From Cladorhizidae sp. MBARI D1340-BT2 (lineage: Eukaryota; Porifera; Demospongiae; Poecilosclerida; Cladorhizidae): a stretch of 64,000 nucleotides of DNA. Under the pieces are notes generated by a model. That model made no database searches. It saw nothing but the letters and a program-made list of their open reading frames with translations, and was not told the DNA's origin. Every line of letters begins with the position of its first letter. The first letter of the stretch is position 1. The stretch is taken from positions 18,384,430 through 18,448,429 of the forward strand of contig JAQNBH010000002.1 in NCBI GenBank assembly GCA_028752905.1, written 5' to 3'. A program made the position numbers and the translations under genes. Shown here in pieces: positions 13,001 to 27,300 of this stretch.

Positions 13001-16000
13001 AGGCTTCAACTAGCAAGCATGCAAGCTGCTAACAGTGTTCCAGAGATCGAGAAGATGTTTGGAACTATGGGAAATATATGGAAGCTCTTCTTCTACTCAC
13101 CCAAGAAAGCAGAATCTCTCAAAGCAGCCCGGTCTGTCCTCAAGCTACCTGAGCTTAAGATTGTGAATCTAGTGATACCAGATGGCTCTCACATGAACGC
13201 TGTGTACGGGCTATTTACCGAGAGCTTCCTGCGTAAATCATCACGACATCAGGTGATGCTGAAGCATACGGTATTGGTGCTCTCCTTGCTACTTGCACTG
13301 GAGTTGCTAGTGTTCCTGTCAGAAGTTCTGGATATCCTAGCAAGGATGAATGTTTCGAAAGCTACTCGATTTGAGCAGGTTACCTGTACTTCTGAAAATC
13401 ACGACGGATCAACTCGAGCATCTAAAGGACGAAAGAAGTGAGTGGTTGGGTTCAGTCGAGTCTGAAATATCTCTATTGAAGGAAAAACATGATATAACAC
13501 TCGGCACTCATGGATCTGCACGAAGCAGTTGGTCTTCTATCACAACCACAGCCGAGTATCGAACTCTAGTTGTAATTCCATACGTTGATTCCCTTCTTCT
13601 AAATATTAAGAGTAGATTTACTGATAAAGCTGAGAAGATTGTTACTGCCATGTCCATATTCAGTCCCTCCCTATTACCCGCTGAAGCATCCTTACCATCA
13701 TACGGCAGCGAGCAAATCAAGATTCTTGCCGAGTTCTATGGAAAAGAAGCAGAGGTTGAGTATGCAGGGACGACTTACACCTCACCTCATTGCTTGATGG
13801 CGATGAACTTCTTTCAGAGTAGAAGATATTTAGACGGGCATTGCTAGTGGAGAAAAAGGCAATAATGGAACATAAAGAAGAGTCGGTATCTCCTAGCATG
13901 CAAGAAATCCTGGACGAGATGAACAAGTCACATACGTACAGAGGAATTTTCCCTGAGACGTGGAAGTTATTGAACATTACAATGGCACTTCCTGTTGGCA
14001 CAGCAACAGTAGAGCGTTCCTTTAGTCAAATGAAGTTGATTAAAACTCGCCTACGCAGTCGTCTATCTGACTCGAACCTAGAACATTTAATGAAAATTAG
14101 TATAGAGAGTCCTCCATTGACCGATGTGGACTTTAATGCAATTCTTGACATTTTTAAACAGAAAAATAGACGCATTTTACTTTAATTTAGTACTACTGAA
14201 ATCACTGTATTGTAATTTTCACCATACATTATTGTATATCTTCGCTTATATATTATAATTGTTCATGCATTATTATTATTACTGTTGATCATCTTTGAAT
14301 TTTCTATTGCTTCTACGTTCCCTTCTCTGTACTGCTCTATTTCCCCATTACTGTAATGTATTACATAAGAAATTTCATTAAAATTCTTGGGGGGGGGGGG
14401 AGGAATCGTGTTTTTTGGGGGGATATCCCAGGGCTTCCCCCCTGTATGAAACCCTGTCTAATATACGGTGTGCTCTAATGCAGTGATGCAAATCTAACTT
14501 TTTTAATTTTTTTAAAATATATATATATTTTTAAAAGCACACAAAATTTCTAACCATAACTTTTGGGATTTTTTATTTTTTATTTATTTAATTGAATTTT
14601 TTTAAATTCTACTTTAGTACCAGAAGATAGCTTGCTTCAAGAGCTTTCCAATGACAAACTTTATGAAGGCTTTTTTGTCTGTACAGTGGTGACTAGTATA
14701 CTCCCTTAATACACTGTAGAAGGTAGCTTGTTTTAAGAGCTTTCCAATGACATAATTTATGTAGGCTGTTAGTCTGTCAGTAATGACTAGTATACTGCCT
14801 TGGTGGTACCAGAAGGTAGCTTGCTTTCCAATGATATACTTTATGTAGGCTTGTTAGTCTGTACAGTGGTGACTAGTATTCTCCCTTAGTACCAGAAGAT
14901 AGCTTGTTTCAAGAGCTTTACAATGACATACTTTATGCAGGCTTGTTAGTCTGTATAGCGATGACTAGTAAACTCCCAGAAGATAGCTTTTTCAAGAGCT
15001 TCCCAATGACATACTTTATGTCGCTTGTTAGTCTGTACAGTGATGACTAGTACACTCCCTTAGTAATAGAAGATAGCTTGTTTCAACAGCTTTCCAATGA
15101 CATAGTTTATGTAGTAGGCATGTTAGTCTATACAGTAATCCCTTAAAAACTGTACCCTGATCACCTTAAAATATTTCACCGAGTGCCTGTAAGTACTTCC
15201 CATTCACAGGTTGTGTGACAGAACCACATAACTACATTGGGTGGGATGATTTTTTGTTTGTTTGTACCAGTCAGAAGTTATACATCAATCTTGGATTCTT
15301 GCTTTTCAGTAAAAAAAATATAATATTAGCCTCCCCTTTCCCTTCTCTGTGGTAACATGAAGGGGAAAAACTTCACGGTCCTAATGTAGTCATGTGATTC
15401 TACTGCACAACCTGTGAATGGGAAGTATATACTTACAGGCCCTCTGTGATTTTGAATTTTTAGCTGATCAAGATACAATTATTTAGGGCTCCCCCTATAC
15501 ACTATCCTAAGATAAGAGTGTACAAACATGTCTAAGAGGATTTATGAACCTTTATGCAAACATTATTTTGAGGCATTTATGCTGGCAGGGCACTACAGCC
15601 TTGATGAATGAAAAACTCTTGAAACATAAAAGTTATGAAGGTTGAAATGGTTTAAACTCCCCCCCCCCCTCCATTAAATGGACATCGCTTCTTAGTCTTC
15701 CTGGGCTCAGGTGCTCCTTCCACCTCTAGGCATGCTGTAGCAATAGCTCCAGCCAATATATCAAACCCCATGGGACTGAAGTCCTCTAGGTTGGCAAAGT
15801 GCAAGAGAGAACAAAAGACTTCAGCGTGGTAACTGGGATTGTGATGCTCATACTGTAAAATGAGAAACGCATTGCGAGTATTTTCATTGAAGGTAATTAT
15901 AAGTTTCGTACATTTGAGAACAAAGCAAAAAAAGGCAATTTATGGTGTGTGTATATTATTTTTCTCAAGAACTCTCAGTTGACATAATAACATTACAATA

Positions 16001-19000
16001 AAATATCATCCACACATATAACTTGATGAAAGCTAGAGCATCTAGTCGAAACGTCAAGAGAATACAATTTATTGAGAAGGTTATTGTTATATTATTCCTG
16101 CCTTGATTTTTTTCTGTTATGGCTTGCTCCCTGCCCCACCCCTCCCCCTCCTCCCTACAGAAGACACAGCATGTTTTATCTCTTTCATATGTTAATGTAT
16201 GATTGTTTTACAAGTTATATGTGTGGATGATATATGTGTGGATGATAATAATAATAATAATTGGAATTGCTGTCACTTGAAATTCAATTAGGCAATCACA
16301 TTTTAAGAAACTGTCTTCTCCATTACTAAACCTACAAGAATATGGCTCTCCAGAGAAAATGATTCAGAGATACATTAATTGCGTAAGTTGTTGTATTGCA
16401 CAGGTCACTAACATGCTTTGGTTTTGTACTCGGGGGGGGGGGGGGGGGGGGGGGGTTTAAAGGACTGGGGTGAGAGGACATAGTTGAATTACAGAAATTT
16501 TGTTGGGGACAGTAACATTAAAAAAAAAATTGTTTTGTATTTTTTCATTTAAATGAGATAGAGTGGTCAAGTGGTAGCTACAAGCCTTCTGCATTATGTA
16601 TATACTTACTCTCATGTGCAGAACATGTCAAATTAATTTTTCCATTCTGTTTTCTAAACATTCGTTTTACCACTACCATATTAAACTAAAAAGAAACGGC
16701 TCAGGTAGATGAAATCTGTATTTAAAAAAATCAGCAGCGAAGTTTGACTGTCTCAACAGAGAGATTTCACCCGTGAACTTGGGGTGCTGAAGTATCCCCC
16801 GAGATCCCTCTAGCTTTGGCTTAATTACAAAAGCTGGATAACTCGAAAATGCTATATGGAAGGGTGGGGCATTCGCCCTACTTGAAATAATTTTCCCGTC
16901 TATCTTGGAACTTTGGTTTCCTCATATGTATGTGTATTTGTGCTTCTTATTTCTAATTTTATTTCATTTCTTCATTCATCCTACTGTCCATTCGTCTGTC
17001 TGTCCATCCAACCATCTATATTTAAAAAATATATATAATGTTAATATAGCAGAGAGCACAAAATATGAATGAGGGATGTGGTTGCCCCCTACCATCCACC
17101 CCCCAAGTATTGAACCCCACATTACTCTCAAAATAATAATAATAGTTTTAAAAAAAGTCTGAACCAATCAAATATACAATGCTTCTCTCTGTAAATCTCG
17201 CTGTTTCAGCAAATAGAGGAGAGCTAGAAGCAGCCATGCTAGGAAACTCTGCATTAGGTGTGGTCTAACACAGCTAGTGTGGTTAGTTGACAACATTGCC
17301 ATGTTACATTATTTGTGTGCTATTGTTGAGAATGTGCAAAACGCACAAAATAGCCAACGTATGCAACCATTGTGGGGGACGATGCTTCGAGTTAGTCTGG
17401 ATTTCAATGCTACCTAACGTAATGTGTCCCATGTCCGTCCCTGTGCAAAAGTTCACCTTCCTGCTCTAAGTAGTTTGAGCTTCCTATGTAGCGTCACAAC
17501 TGTGGCCATGCACAGAGACACATGACTTCCTTTTATTTATACGGATTACTAGCAGAAGTTCCCAGCATTATAAGTGAAAGAATAAAATATCTGGCAGAGG
17601 AGCACAAAATAAAAATAATGGATATGCTCTCCCCCCCCCCCCCCCATATTACTCTCCCAAACCCCCTTTATGGCACCTACTTGAAATAAATAGTAAGAAA
17701 TCTAAAGAAATTATCAAAAACAGTTGAAGACTACACTCTTCTACAAATTCAGCATCTGTGGTATTTTTCTAATTGAGTAGGACTGAAGGAGCTATGCCAA
17801 TGAACTGTTTGCCTTTGGTGTCACTTGTCTAACATAGCTAGCATAGTTGGTTGGTAGTGATGCCATGTTGCGTTATACATGTGTGCTGTGTAGTTTGGAA
17901 TGTTTTAAAATGCTTGCCAGGTATATTAATTCTCAACTGTTTTGGGGGATGATGACTTCCATGGATTTTAATGTTACTTAATGCAATGTAGCCTATGTCC
18001 GTCCTGTGTAAAACTTCACTAAATTTGAGCTTCCTAACTCAAAACTGTGGCTTTGCATAACACACACACACACACACACATACTTTAGTTTACCAACAAG
18101 ATAGTTTGGCTATGCGATACATATTTTTCATGTAACTATAGCAACAAAGGAGAAAACCCATAAAAACCACAAGGTCGACACAAGCTTGTGACAGGTTGTT
18201 ACAACCTAAAGCTTGATATAAGATTATAACAGTCTTGCATACACAACACAAGCTTGTGACAGGTTGTTTCAACCACCTGTCTACAGTTTGTTACAGTGTA
18301 GTAATTTGTCAAGACTGTGTCTTGGCATTCCTTTGGTAAATGAGTTGTTGGATTCCTTTGTCAGCGTCATTTTGCTCGTCTGTTTCAAAACTGTTCTCAG
18401 GTCTTCTGTTTGCTGTCGGATATTTAGGAGCAAGTAATCAGCTTCCTGTTCTGACTGCATTTCTTTGCTCCTCCATCCAGTGGGTGAAAAATGTCTCCTG
18501 TTGAGGAGAGCATGCTCTGAACATTTTATTTTGCTCCAGGTCTGTTTTTCTCTGACATTGGCCTGTGAGAAAAGGTCGCCGGTGAAATCTGGCAAATTCA
18601 GTATGCCCTTCTCGTGATTGCTGTCGTCTCTGTTTCCTGCTGATTTTCATCCGCTGGGTTGAGAGGATAACGTCATTTGCTGCATCCAATTCTGCATAGG
18701 TTCTTTGGTTTGTGTGATGCTTTCTGGTCTGATCTCTGGTGTGTGTACTGCCATTACCTGATCCATTCAGCTAAGTCTGTTTCCTAATATATAAATGCTT
18801 GCTGTCCCACGAGTACTGGAGATCATCCTGAACTACTGCATCCAGTTCCAGGTCTTTCTATCCACAGTTGAGGGTAATGTTAGCCACTGAGAATTCCGTG
18901 TAAATAGAGTGAACATCCTGGTCTTCCTGCTGAGAGTTGCTGTCGGAATCCATTGTTTTTGGACAATGGTTCTGGATGCTCCAGTGTCTATGAGCATTCT

Positions 19001-22000
19001 GTGGACTGGTTCATTTGATATCCACCCTCACAGATTATAGCACATGATGGGTCTGCTGCTAGGTGGTGGAACTGAGGTCAACTTTCTTGGATCACTGGTT
19101 GGCCATATAACTGTACTGGTTGCAACTGAAAAAGCTGTGGTCCTAGAGTGAAGTCAAACTTCGGCTGCTTCCAAGTTTTGGTTCAGCTGACTCAGCTCTG
19201 GTAACTCAAGAGTTTGAGGATGATTTACCTCTTTCCTCTGGTGTATTTCTTCATTGCTGTTGTGTGAACACTTGTTTGGGGAGAGGTTCTCCTCATGCTC
19301 TGCTTCATACAAGCAATAGCTGTCTGGTAGATAGGCTGACTGTTTTGTTGAGTTCGGCTTCCTGTCTCTACCCAGCTATCTGTCATTCATGGTACCGCAT
19401 ACTCCATGGTGGTCATGTCGCTGACGTCTTGATTCACACTACTTTGTCCATTTTCCCTTAAAGCTAATCAACCTCTGTGAAGAGTCGGTCCTGATTCATT
19501 GTCTCTGCCTTGTACCTCTTCTGGAAAATATCTGTGTCGATGTAAAAGTAGTCTAAAAAGGCTGCCTTGACCAGGTTGAAGTTTCCCTTTATCTCTCCAT
19601 CCAGGTAGCATATACCTATCACAGGCTATCGTTTAGGAGTGGCACCCAGCAGGGTACCCAATATTTTTTTTGCCACTTTGAAATTCATCATGTGAGCCTG
19701 GCAGTAAACAAGGTTTCATTAATCATTAGTTTCTACTAGCTGTCTGACCTTGAGCACAACCTTACCAGTTGACTGCTCCTTTCTTTTAGCCTGAAACTCC
19801 CACTTCATCTGTGTTGGGCGCACTTCCAGCTGTTGAAGTAAGAACTGCTACTTCTTCTCTTCAATTTCAGTTTGTTTCTGCTTTCTGGCTGTCATATCAG
19901 AACCTCCTCTCGGCAATTCCTGTCTTCCTCCTGTCGATGTCAATCTTCTTTTGCCCGACGACTGCTCTCCTCAATCTCTATAATGTCTGGATTCCTCTCG
20001 ACGTCTTATGTTAGCCTGTTGCAGCATCCTGGCAAAGAACTCTGTTATTGCCATGATGTTGAGCTCAATCTTTGGAGGATGATGGGGATGTCTTCTTCAT
20101 TGGTTGCAGATATGTTTACCTTGTCCACCTCCTCCTCTCTCTGTCAGACCTATGGCTGAGTTCTGACAGCATGGGATGATCCAAAGTTTTCTGCTCTCTG
20201 AGTGTTCTAGCCATTGTTGTTGATTTTGAAGATGTTGCTGGTAGCGTTTCTATTCATAGAGTATCGGCTTCCCATAGACTAGTAATACCGCTCCCTCTGC
20301 TACTGTCTGGTGGGAGTAGGCCTTTTGTGGCTTCCACCAAGTTGATTTATTAGCCTTATTCTGTCAGACTAGTCCTTCACTTGTTTATCTCGGACTGCTT
20401 GCAGCATGCAAGATGAGTTCAGTATTGCTTAGAGTAGAATATATACATATAGGTACATATGCAGTGATTACATAGACGATCCAACTTTTTGAACCCCCCC
20501 CCCCCCCCCCCCCCTAAAAATAATAATAATAAATCTGGCTAGCTGGCCCTTTCAATAAGCTCCCAGTGCCTGTCTATGAATCCATATATGGTAATTCTGT
20601 TACTGATGACACTACATTCTGTCCAATCAGATTACTACAGTTAGAATATGATCTCATTATATATATACTGGGGTATTATTATATGAGGTGTTTTCCCCTA
20701 GTTCATTACTTGGTCATTTTTGCTTTGATCTGGTTCAATCAGGCTGCTTTGATGTCAGGAGTGCCTCTGCCAGGCACATCTGTGGAATCGGTGCTCCATG
20801 ACACATAGTATACAAGAGTAGTCTACCAGCATATAAGTGTGGTTTTCTAGCCTATACGGGATACTAAAGAATGTTACTGTTTTTAGTTAGTTTATAGGAT
20901 CGTTGGTTAGTTCCTGACGCCATCATTGTTACCGATATTTGTTCTTTGTTTGTGAACAGGGTTGGGACGTTTCCAAGTGCTGCGATATGAACCATTATTA
21001 CAACTCTCTGCCTCACGTGGAAAAAGTACGAGTTGAAAATCTTGAGCCATTTGATGAATATGAAGAGTTTGAGCTGAAATGCCACCATTACATCATACTG
21101 TGTGCTAGTAGCTCCTCGCTGGCTTTTCTCTTGGACAAAATGCTGCCATGTTCCAACATAAAATGTCAGCTTCCTCTTGCTCAATTTGAATGTGACATAG
21201 AAGAACTAGCAATGTCCTCTCACTCTACAGCTGTATCGAGGTAATTTATAGTGAGCAAGCACTATTTCCTTGTTGAATCCACTTCATATTAATTTTTTTC
21301 TCTTTGCAGGTATGCTCACTCATCGGTAAAGACAGGCGATGATTTAGTTGTAGTTGGCGGGTATGGTAGCAGCAATCACACCTGTCATCAACGATTGGAT
21401 GATGTGCTTTTGCTTAGCTTTTCAGAGGGACATGGAACTATCAAACGTTTGTCACTTACAGGATCTGGACCAGGTAAATATCAGCTTTGTAGATTTAAAT
21501 TCACTGTTTCCACAGCCGTCTCTTGTAAAAAAAAAAGTTTAGTGGTTATTTTAGCGGAGAATTAAATTTGACCCATTGGCAGTGAAAGACCATTACAATG
21601 CCTCTGATCAACTTTTTGTATGGTGGTCATCTCTGTTAAGTTTTCATATCGTTAATGGTCAATTGATATCGAGTTGTCAAACATTTTGACTGTCAATACT
21701 TCCTGCTATATATGCAGTAGTGTTTGTTATTACATATCTGTGCTTTGTCCTTCACTTTTGACCAAACATAAGACTGTAGTATTATACACTTAACTTTTCT
21801 TGGAGTCATAAAGTGAAACGCGGATGAGAGGAAGACACTTGAATCTAATCCAACTTTTATGATCATACTTGATCATATATTGCATGAGTGAAGCATACAG
21901 AATTAGAAGTACTGTATACGCAGCAAGTGTCTACTGTCTACCAGTCCTGTGAGTATGTACGTTTATTAACTCGTTTTAGGGGCAATAGTGGGTATATCCA

Positions 22001-24299
22001 AGCATGAAAGATCCAAGCATGAAAGTTTCATTTTATCGATGATAGCAAATGTATTCGCATACAAGAGAGATTGTGGCAACCATGGAAATACATACTACTC
22101 AATTTGGTCCACGTCAATTTCAAGCAAGCTGCTTCACTGGAGGCTGCATCTTAGTTTACTCTACAATAATATCACAATTTATATTCTCAGTTTTTTTTGT
22201 TTTAAGGCAAAACGTTTCAACTGAAATACTTCGGTATTCATGTAAAAACAAAAAAAGTTGATTGAAAGTCCTTAAAGTATTTGATGTCCACTGAAAATAA
22301 TTGTACAAATATCCTAGATATTGGCTGATGTTGAAGTTTACAGAAGTCAGTGTTATAGGCTGGGATATAGTGATGCATTAGGACAGTTCAGAAGAACCTT
22401 CTGTTGAAGGTATAATGTAGATATTGTAATTACGTACCATAGTAATAGGGGATAACAATAGAAGACGAAAATGTACTATCGTTTGTGTTCAGAGTCTGTC
22501 CCACCTTGGGAATGCCTTGTAAAATAAATGTCTATGGTCTTCTACAACAAAATGCTGGTGCGGATGGTTTCTATGCCAAATGATAGGCACAAGCTTTTAT
22601 GGGTATTGACTGTTGCGTACTTCTAGGAGTCCTCATGCAGGAGAAGCTGCCTAAAAAATTCTCCTTCTGCAAATATATCAGCTTGTTTTGGAAATGGATA
22701 TTGATCAATGTCCATGAAAGAATTAACAGTAACTTTATAGTCTCCACGGATTCTACCCTCCTTCTTAAGCATTAAACACCTTCTCATCAGCCTCAAATCG
22801 GTCAAGCTCCACTCCAATCATGTCGTGGATGACAAATGCACAGATCGTACCTTGCAAAATTTTGGTTAACCCACTTGCACTTGGAATGGTTTCACTGTTT
22901 CTAGTTCATGTGCAAAGATGACTTTGTAGTGATCCTGCAGTGTATCAACGCCCCTGATGAAATCGTAACGATGTGCTTGAAGTCAAACTGTAGCTCCTTC
23001 ATCCAGTCATTTTCCAGGTGAGTAGGACCTTCACCGAAGATGACCACTAGTCTCAGTTGTTTTGATTGACCTTATTACTTTACCTGTATGGATAATAAAT
23101 GCCCCAAGCACTGAAACTTCTGTTCAGTGTAAGTTTTCAATGTGACATTACATTTAGTTCACTGCACCTTAGGTAATAGTCTCTCTCTTGTCTTCTGGGC
23201 TATTAGTGACAATTCTGGCCCGGTATCCATTTCCATCTGTATTGGAGTGCGTCTTCTATCAGTGACAATTGTGGCCCGGTATCCATTTCCATCATTGGAG
23301 TGCCTTCAATTATTAATTTGCATCGGATGGGGCTTAGTCTTGGTTTCAGTGGTTGATCACTTAACTGGAAGTGGTGCAATACTTCTTCAGGGTTAAAACT
23401 GCTAGTTTCATGCTCCACAGAGTGAGCTCGAGTGTTTCTCATGCTGGACCTGCACACTGATGCAACGTGGCCATTCTTGCCGCATTCTTGGCATGTGTAG
23501 CAATCATGAATCTGCAGTTCATGAAAAGGTGACGCTAGATTTCCCACATCTGTAGCAAGCTTGAAAGGACTTGACGGTGATGCATTTCTGTTTGTGAATG
23601 TTGGTCTTGTGGGGACTATTAATTCCAAGTTCCTCATGTGATATCTTATAGTTCCCTTCTTGCAGTGCTTTAGTGTTACTATCTGTAGCCTCCACGTTCA
23701 GTGGGATATCAAAGGCTTGTTTTAGTGTTAGGTCTTTCACAGCTAGTAACTGTTTTTGTGTGCTTTCTGAGCTAAGTCCACAAATTAGCCGATCCTTGAG
23801 GGCCTCACTCAGATGTGTCCCAAATTAGCAATCATAGACAGGTCTCTCAGCTTTGCTACATACTTTGACACAACTTCTGCTGAAAGCTGGCACCGTCGAT
23901 GAAAGTGAAATTGCTGTGCAATCACAATTGATTTTGGATCATGGTTGCTTTCCAGAACTGCAGTGAACTCAGTAAGAGTTTTTTCAATTGGTGGATCAGG
24001 AGCCACCAGATTGCATGTAGAACCGCATAAAATTGTTTCGCCCATTTTTCTTACTGTAATGCGTTTGTCTTCAGACACATCATTAACAGTGAAGTAAATA
24101 ATAGCACATTCAACATATGCCTTCAGTGAATCAGTTTCTTCATGAAATGGTCCAACCTTGACATTAGGTTCTTGTCTGTGTGGCTATCCTTGTCGTCAGT
24201 TGTAGTGTCTCATTCTTAGGTTAATCAACATTGATTGTGCTATAGTCAGTGCCTGACTGACTTACGATGAACAAGTTAGTGCCTTATATAGCCTGAGTG

Positions 24300-24351
<52 letters not shown>

Positions 24352-27300
24352 TGGACATCATCTCTTAACAATGAGGAGGCTAGAGCAGAATCTCTCCTGT
24401 ACAGTTGGTATTGTGCATGACCTGAGGTGAGTGTGATAAACAACCACGGAACGCAAAGGTTCTGTGTGAGATTAATACTTAACTAGTCTTCACATGACAG
24501 GTTTGAATATACCAGTCATATCAGCGCCACATTCTTAGAACAAATTGGTTTTGACTGGCCCCTTAAATGTATCGTCCACTGCACTCTTCCATTGCACGGG
24601 TTGTCACGCTGCTTATCTTCGTCATTCTCGTTCACGAGATGAGCATCAAAGAATCATCAGCATAAATGGTATGCCCAGAATCTGATAGAAACTGAAAAGA
24701 ATGCTGTTTGATACTTGATATTAACAGTGACTGTTGAACGTGGATCACATTGAACCCTCCAACTGAGTACCATACTTGAGAAGTTCGAGCAGCTTATGTA
24801 ATGTGTAAATTGCTTCATTTTTCCACTTCATATTTGTCATTAGTCATCAGTAATAGCGAGGTAGCCATCATGCTCTGAGATGAAGTGTCTGACCATCAGT
24901 CCCCCGTCAGCTGATAGATTACAAGCCTACCTTTTTCTTCCCGTTGTATTGATGCTCCCTCATTAGTAAGGTAGATTGACTCATTAAGAATCACCGTTCA
25001 TTGAGCAAAGGGATGCCAAATTACTCTTTTATGTTCTATCATAATAGAGTATTGCAGGGAAAATTTCCACCATTCAGAAATAATTTTCATTTGGTACTAT
25101 ACTCATCTTACTGCTCATGGCCTCCACAGACAAACCTTTATGATAAGGTTAGGATGGAATCCAATACAATTTTGAAGCAGTGCATCGTATTATAATGCAG
25201 GAAACCAGGAGTTAACTGCTTTGCCGCCGTAGATGCTCATCTCAAGCTGCATTTAAAATGTCAAATTTATAGCACTTACAGTACAAACAAAAAAGAACAC
25301 TTGGTGTTGCGTTTAAACCCAACGTGCGCAACACATGACCATAGGACAAACCAACGTTAAAGAAACATACGGAACATTTTTACACTTATATTTATTTCAA
25401 ACACAAGCTATGTTTTATTGCAAATGCTCGCTACATTTTATTTAATCATACCGCATACTAAGCGTGAGGACAGGCATGCGTGCATGGACCTCCTCGTGAA
25501 CAGAAGGAAAAAAGCGGGCAAACCTCAAACTGTAGTTACTAGTTCTTTTGTGAGCATCCTGCTGGAGCTGTTTGTCTTCGAGTTATTTCAGTATGAGTTT
25601 AAGGGAAGCATTGAGGGAAACCACGTCTGTAAGCTGTAAGTTTCTTCCTCGAATTTACTATTTTTATTGTGCTTGCTATAATATAACTTTGGTGTAACTG
25701 GAATCTGCTACATCCCTACCACCTGTTCAAGCCAGTACTTGAGTTTCAGGTTAGTTGTTGTTTTTTGTAGCTTTAACAAATGGAATACAGGATTTAATTC
25801 TCTGTAGCTATTTTTGTACTAATGAAGCTATTTTGTTTTTGTTTTCTATCCAACAGTAGTCCAGGACCTAGCTTATTTTCTATCTAGAGCAACAGAAAAG
25901 GCTGCTTTGAACTAATGTATTCATGTATTCAAGCAAAAAAAGAGCTAATACTGGAGGCTCCATGTACCAGGTAGTAGCGTCTAGCAGCCTTGGCTTAGAT
26001 TTGATGGATCAATACATTTGTGGCAGCCTAAGAATTGTTTGTTCAACCAAAGTTACCCAAGAGAAAAAGAAAAGAGAGATTTCTTGATCGGTCATCAAAT
26101 TGATCCAATGTGGTGTTATTTTTTGTTGGTCTTTTGGGCCGATGGAGGACTCTGTGTCTGTGGTCCTGCAAGGTGAAGTGTGGCGGGGCACTTTGGTGGG
26201 GGATGCCTGCAGGTGAAGGTGGGGACCATCCATTATGAGGGAGAGATATCTGCTATTGGGCTAAAATATAATGATGAGAACTGGTTAAAACATTTTACAT
26301 AGCCACCAAAATTGATATGGAGCTGTTGAAGCAAATTTTGCTGGAGAGAAACCTATGATTGACCTTCCACCACTCACCCTACACCAAGTAGAGCTAAGCC
26401 TTCTCTTCCAACTACCTGCTCCTCTACCACACCCTGGAAGTCTGGTGCAGTAAGTAGTCAGGGTTACACATGATCTGGGGAAGATGTGCATATATAAATT
26501 GTGCCAGTGTAACTCGGGATTTCACCAGTAGTCAATTTTTTAAGAAGCAGGTATATACACTGTTGCCTCTCCACGTGCAGTATTTTACTCAGTTTTTATT
26601 GTTGTTTTTATTATATATATATAAAGACTGGCCAAACAAAAAGGAAATGCGAGAGATTAGTTAGCCAAATGATGAGACCCGAAGAGAATACTCCTATATT
26701 ATAACTTCATTTGCTACTTTTAAAATGACTTGTTTTTATATGTATAATAGGATGGATATTGGATGTGACACCTCTGAAGCATATGCTTCCCTTCTCACCA
26801 GCAAGCCCATCTGCTACCCATTCAGCCTAACCATCTCAGTCCATCTCATAGACCTCCCAGCCAGTCAGTCAGCCTATCTCAATCTCTTCTTACCAACCCA
26901 TCTCCTCTATATCCCAAACAGTTTGGGTATAGTTTAGATGCTACCTCTTGACACCATTTCTGATTCAAATACTCCTGCCTTTTGGGTGTAGTTTAGATGC
27001 TACCTCTGATACTGTTTCTGAGACAGGTGATTCATATACTCCTGCATTCAAGTTAAGGGGATGTGTCTTTCTATACCTGTACAAGAGCAGTGTAAACAAT
27101 TCTTATATTTCACAGATCTTTTGTTCCTCGAAAGAGGCTAACAAGAGACTGGCCAGAGTTGAAAATGTTAAATACAGTGTAATTAAATCAGAAACAAATT
27201 GTGGAGAAACTTGCAAATGGAGTCCTTAATCTCACCATGACTACCCCTACTACAGCTCCGGTTGTCTCCACCTGCAGTTGGGACACCACCCCTGGTGACT

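Larger units (their letters stand above)
11348..14456 (+). mobile_element. Decayed hAT DNA transposon
   Basis: The right end reads CCTGTATGAAACCCTG. Its reverse complement CAGGGTTTCATACAGG matches the left end CAG(3-base gap)TTCATACAGG. A TCTAA lies directly outside each end (11343-11347 and 14457-14461), consistent with a 5-bp target duplication as in the hAT5 group. G-rich subterminal stretches follow both tips. It encloses a broken BED/TTF-type hAT transposase and sits in TYW4 intron 4. Confidence 0.8.
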
